NCBI GenBank assembly: GCA_016713305.1
Contig: JADJPK010000005.1
Span: forward strand, 434,001 to 498,000
Reading direction: 5' to 3'
DNA length: 64,000 bases
Origin: Betaproteobacteria bacterium
Lineage (GTDB): Bacteria; Pseudomonadota; Gammaproteobacteria; Burkholderiales; Ga0077523
Part shown: positions 61,351 through 64,000 of the stretch, piece by piece
Position numbering within the stretch: position 1 is the stretch's first letter
How the letters are laid out: every line of letters starts with the position of its first letter
The notes under the pieces: model-generated
Seen by the model: only the letters and a program-made list of their open reading frames with translations
What the model was told of the DNA's origin: nothing
The model's database searches: none
Translations under genes and position numbers: made by a program

Positions 61351-62415
61351 TGCACTACGAAGCCGAGACGCGCGAGATGCGAGACATCGCAACAGTGCGT
61401 GAACTGGGGGCGGCCGACCGGCAGGCCTGGGATTCCTTCGTCCTGTCGATGACGAATGGCACCTTCTTTCACCTGTCGTCGTGGAAGGGCATCATCGAAT
61501 CCGTGTTCGGGCACAGGACACGTTACCTTCTGGCGGAGCGGGACGGCCCGGATTGTCGGAGTGCTGCCGCTGGCGGAGGTTCGCAGCCGGATCTTCGGAC
61601 ACTCGGTGAGTTCGCTGCCCTTCTGCGTCTATGGTGGGGCCGTCGCGGCAGACGAAGGGGCGCAGCGCTCTCTGCACGAAGCAGGCGTCGCATTCGCAAG
61701 GGAGGTGGGAGCTTCCTACCTCGAATTGCGCAATACCGGTGTCAGGGAGCGCAGCTGGCCGGTACAGGATCTCTACGTGACTTTCCGGAAGGAACTGCTG
61801 CCGGATGTCGAGGCCAACATGCTCGCCATTCCGCGCAAGCAAAGGGCCATGGTCCGGAAAGGAATCAAGGCGGAGCTTCGCAGCGAGATCGACGAGTCGG
61901 TCGACCGGTTCTTCGAACTGTACGCGGACAATGTGCATCGCCACGGAACACCGCCCTTTCCCAAGCGCTACTTCCAGGAGTTGAAGCGGGTTTTTGGCGA
62001 TGCATGCGAATGCCTCATCGTGGTGGACAAGAACGGGACGCCCGTTTCAGGGGTGATGTCCTTCTACTTCAAGGATGAGGTGTTGCCTTACTACGCGGGC
62101 GATCTGACGGCGGCGCGGGATCTCGCCGCAAACGACTTCAAGTACTGGGAACTCATGCGGCGCGCCTGCGAGCGAGGTTGCCGGATCTTCGACTATGGCC
62201 GCAGCAAGAAGGGCACGGGCTCCTACGACTTCAAGAAGAACTGGGGATTCGAACCGGCGTCACTCAGCTATGAGTACTGCCTTCTGACGGTGGATCGCAT
62301 CCCGGAGAACAACCCGAGGAATCCGAAGTACCGGCTTTTCATCGAGGCATGGCGACGGCTGCCCCGGCCCGTCGTGAACTTCCTGGGGCCTCGCATCGTT
62401 CGAAATCTCGGCTGA
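61347..62415 (+). pseudogene. FemAB-family XrtA-associated protein, frameshifted
   Basis: GNAT-like FemAB protein of the XrtA locus (family TIGR03019), about 355 residues if repaired. ATG 61347 overlaps the deacetylase stop; ATG 61350 is equally possible. Frame 1 gives DRQAWDSFVLSMTNGTFFHL and SWKGIIESVFGHRTRYLLAERDG. The frame then changes at 61547-61549, where GGCCCGG in place of GGCCGG would account for it, and continues RIVGVLPLAEVRSRIFGHSV, RKQRAMVRKGIKAELRSEID, GVMSFYFKDEVLPYYAGD and IFDYGRSKKGTGSYDFKKNW to the stop. Relatives are thought to add amino acids to a surface polymer; the substrate is not established. Confidence 0.85.
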
Positions 62416-62420
62416 CGTCG

Positions 62421-63674
62421 ATGGAAGAACTGCTCTTCCTGTCTCACCGGATTCCCTATCCGCCGAACAAAGGAGACAAGGTCCGGTCGTTCAACATCCT
62501 GAAGAACCTGGCCAGACGCTATCGCATTCATCTCGGTGCGTTTGTCGATCAGCCGGAAGACTGGGCGCGCGCGGAAGAACTCAAGCAGTGGTGCGAGACC
62601 GTCTTTCTCCTGCCTCTGCGTCCGCGGAAAGACAGGGTCCTTTCCTTGAGAGGGCTGATGACCGGCGAGGCGTTGACGCTGCCCTACTACCGCTCCCGGA
62701 GAATGAGCGACTGGGTGGAAGAAATGAAGAAGGGGGGGAACGTCCGCCGCTGCTTCGTCTTCTCGTCCTCCATGGCGCAGTACGTTGAGAATGCTGCGGG
62801 CATGCGCAGAGTCATCGATTTCTGCGACGTCGATTCCGCGAAATGGATGGAATACGCCGAGCGCCGGGGCGGTATCACGTCCTGGATCTATCGGCGGGAA
62901 GGCGAGAAGCTGCTGCAGTATGAAACGCGAATCACCATGCGGTGCGAGGTCGTGACGCTGGTCGCCGACCACGAACGCAAAGTGTTCGAAAGTCTCTCGC
63001 CCGCGGTGACCGGCAGGGTCAAGGTGGTGAACAACGGTGTGGATCGCGGGTTCTTCTGCCCCGATTCTTCCCTGGCCGATCCCTTCGCGGGCGTGGAAGC
63101 CATCGTCTTCACAGGTGCGATGGACTATTGGCCGAACATCGATGCCGTTTCCTGGTTCGCGCGTGACGTATGGCCTCTGGTGAGAAGCCGTCACCCCGCC
63201 CTTCGGTTCTACGTCGTGGGGATGAATCCGTCGCCAACTGTCAAGGCTCTCCAGGAAATCGACGGCGTCGTCGTGACGGGAAGCGTTCCGGACGTCCGGC
63301 CATACTTGCAGCATGCACGGCTCGTCGTGGCGCCACTGAGAGTGGCCCGCGGCATCCAGAACAAGATTCTCGAAGCCATGGCCATGGACAAGCAGGTCGT
63401 CGCGCACGCGCAGTGCGCCGCGCCCCTGGTCGACGCAAGTCGGTATGGACTTCGCCAAGCCGATACGGCGCACGAATTCGCAGAGGCTGTCCTGGAAGGC
63501 CTGGACAAGGTGGCGCGCAATGATCTTGGTACTCCGCGCGACTATGTCTCCCGGTTCTACGACTGGGTCACGAATGTGGAAGGCGTCGAGGCAATGCTCG
63601 AAGGAGCGCCCAACGACCAGGGCGACAGCACAAGGCAAGGTCTTGCGGATGTGTTCGTTGGCGCCCGGAACTAG
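62421..63674 (+). CDS. XrtA-system glycosyltransferase (TIGR03087 type)
   Basis: GT-B-fold glycosyltransferase of 417 residues from ATG 62421, which lies 5 bases after the FemAB stop. Recognised by the opening ELLFLSHRIPYPPNKGDKVR, FNILKNLARRYRIHLGAFVD, VIDFCDVDSAKWMEYAE, VVNNGVDRGFF, FTGAMDYWPNIDAVSWFARD and the GT1 sugar-nucleotide loop RVARGIQNKILEAMAMDKQVV. It builds part of the exopolysaccharide repeat at the inner membrane. The 3' end appears to overlap the exosortase start by 26 bases. Confidence 0.92.
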   Translation: MEELLFLSHRIPYPPNKGDKVRSFNILKNLARRYRIHLGAFVDQPEDWARAEELKQWCETVFLLPLRPRKDRVLSLRGLMTGEALTLPYYRSRRMSDWVEEMKKGGNVRRCFVFSSSMAQYVENAAGMRRVIDFCDVDSAKWMEYAERRGGITSWIYRREGEKLLQYETRITMRCEVVTLVADHERKVFESLSPAVTGRVKVVNNGVDRGFFCPDSSLADPFAGVEAIVFTGAMDYWPNIDAVSWFARDVWPLVRSRHPALRFYVVGMNPSPTVKALQEIDGVVVTGSVPDVRPYLQHARLVVAPLRVARGIQNKILEAMAMDKQVVAHAQCAAPLVDASRYGLRQADTAHEFAEAVLEGLDKVARNDLGTPRDYVSRFYDWVTNVEGVEAMLEGAPNDQGDSTRQGLADVFVGARN

Positions 63675-64000
63675 CGCGGGCGGTGTCGTTGCCTCCGGTG
63701 TCCGATCGCCGGCGCGAATTGCCGCGATCGCGGCGGCAGCGGGGATCTTCGGCTTGTACGGTCCCACATCGCTGGAGATCGTGTCGCTCTGGGAAGAATC
63801 CGCGAGTTCTTCCCACGGTCCCTTCGCCGTCCTGGTCTGCCTTTGGCTCCTCTGGCGGAACCGTGACCGCATCGCATCGGAAGCTGCGCGTCCCACACCC
63901 AAGGGTCTTTTTCTGATATTCGCCGCAGGCCTTGCCTGGCTTGCGGGAAATTTCGCCGGCGCGTCCGTGGTGTCCCAGTTCGCGTTGGTCGGGATGGTTT
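63649..64000 (+). CDS. xrtA: Exosortase A, N-terminal part (runs off the window)
   Basis: Integral-membrane cysteine transpeptidase-like enzyme that sorts PEP-CTERM proteins. Only the first 117 or so codons are present, with no stop before the edge. ATG 63649 is the best start (MCSLAPGTSAGG), overlapping the glycosyltransferase end by 26 bases. The frame shows a first hydrophobic segment (IAAIAAAAGIFGLYGP), then LEIVSLWEESASSSHGPFAVLVC matching the exosortase pattern in which a helix follows an S/A-H-G motif, then LWLLWRNRD, PKGLFLIFAAGLAWLAG and VVSQFALVGMV. The catalytic Cys, Arg and His lie beyond the window. It directly follows eight XrtA-locus genes, which supports the call. Confidence 0.8.
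   Translation, partial: MCSLAPGTSAGGVVASGVRSPARIAAIAAAAGIFGLYGPTSLEIVSLWEESASSSHGPFAVLVCLWLLWRNRDRIASEAARPTPKGLFLIFAAGLAWLAGNFAGASVVSQFALVGMV

Noticed and set aside
1..64000. CRISPR arrays, insertion sequences, prophage, tRNA or rRNA genes
   Set aside because: No direct-repeat arrays, transposase or integrase motifs, terminal repeats or RNA-gene signatures were seen in any gap.

Overview
The window is GC-rich and gene-dense, with few gaps and mostly short operons. It looks like part of the chromosome of an environmental betaproteobacterium. The evidence is the hemC-hemD-hemX-hemY run beside ppc, an OxyR with its cysteines at the E. coli positions, an Acidithiobacillus-type gshA next to gshB, a glnK-amtB operon, and a complete-looking exosortase A (XrtA/PEP-CTERM) exopolysaccharide locus at the right end. 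I cannot name a genus. I found no tRNA, rRNA, insertion sequence, prophage or CRISPR array.

Layout. 1-4183: end of gspD plus gspE and gspF (type II secretion). 4430-6609: a periplasmic c-type cytochrome and a beta-propeller dehydrogenase-like protein. 6712-15512 (minus strand): a FecR-domain protein, ppc, hemYXDC and oxyR. A near-consensus OxyR operator (15574-15610) separates oxyR from a divergent, damaged peroxiredoxin-glutaredoxin gene. 16972-18773 (minus): an AlgZ/AlgR-like LytTR two-component pair. 18797-25760: argH, an SDR gene and a five-gene branched-chain-type ABC importer. 25788-34016: two related GGDEF-EAL proteins flanking a PLP sulfur enzyme and dsbB. 34032-36272 (minus): gshB and gshA. 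36500-39305 (minus): a porin-glnK-amtB operon behind a textbook NtrC/IHF/sigma-54 control region. 39652-45341: ubiK, comM, metH. 45425-53028: a CbiM-like protein, a broken metallopeptidase gene, a broken DUF486 gene, an amidase, two exported small proteins and mgtE. 53137-64000: a FeeM-like N-acyl amino acid synthase gene facing away from the XrtA locus. That locus starts at a strong sigma-54 promoter and encodes export lipoprotein, chain-length protein, tyrosine kinase, outer-membrane barrel, ATPase, deacetylase, FemAB protein, glycosyltransferase and the start of exosortase xrtA.

How it fits together. Three regulatory circuits can be read from the DNA. OxyR sits opposite a thiol peroxidase gene. 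NtrC with sigma-54 controls ammonium sensing and uptake together with an outer-membrane pore. Sigma-54 controls the exopolysaccharide/exosortase locus.

One caution colours the whole annotation. At least seven genes carry reading-frame lesions (gspD, hemY, the peroxiredoxin, the metallopeptidase, the DUF486 gene, the XrtA ATPase and the FemAB gene), and two more are suspected at the ends of small genes. Long genes such as metH, ppc and both GGDEF-EAL genes are intact. Most lesions are one-base changes and could be assembly or read errors. The ATPase lesion removes about 13 bases of the P-loop, and the peroxiredoxin has both a frameshift and a nonsense codon, so these two are harder to dismiss.
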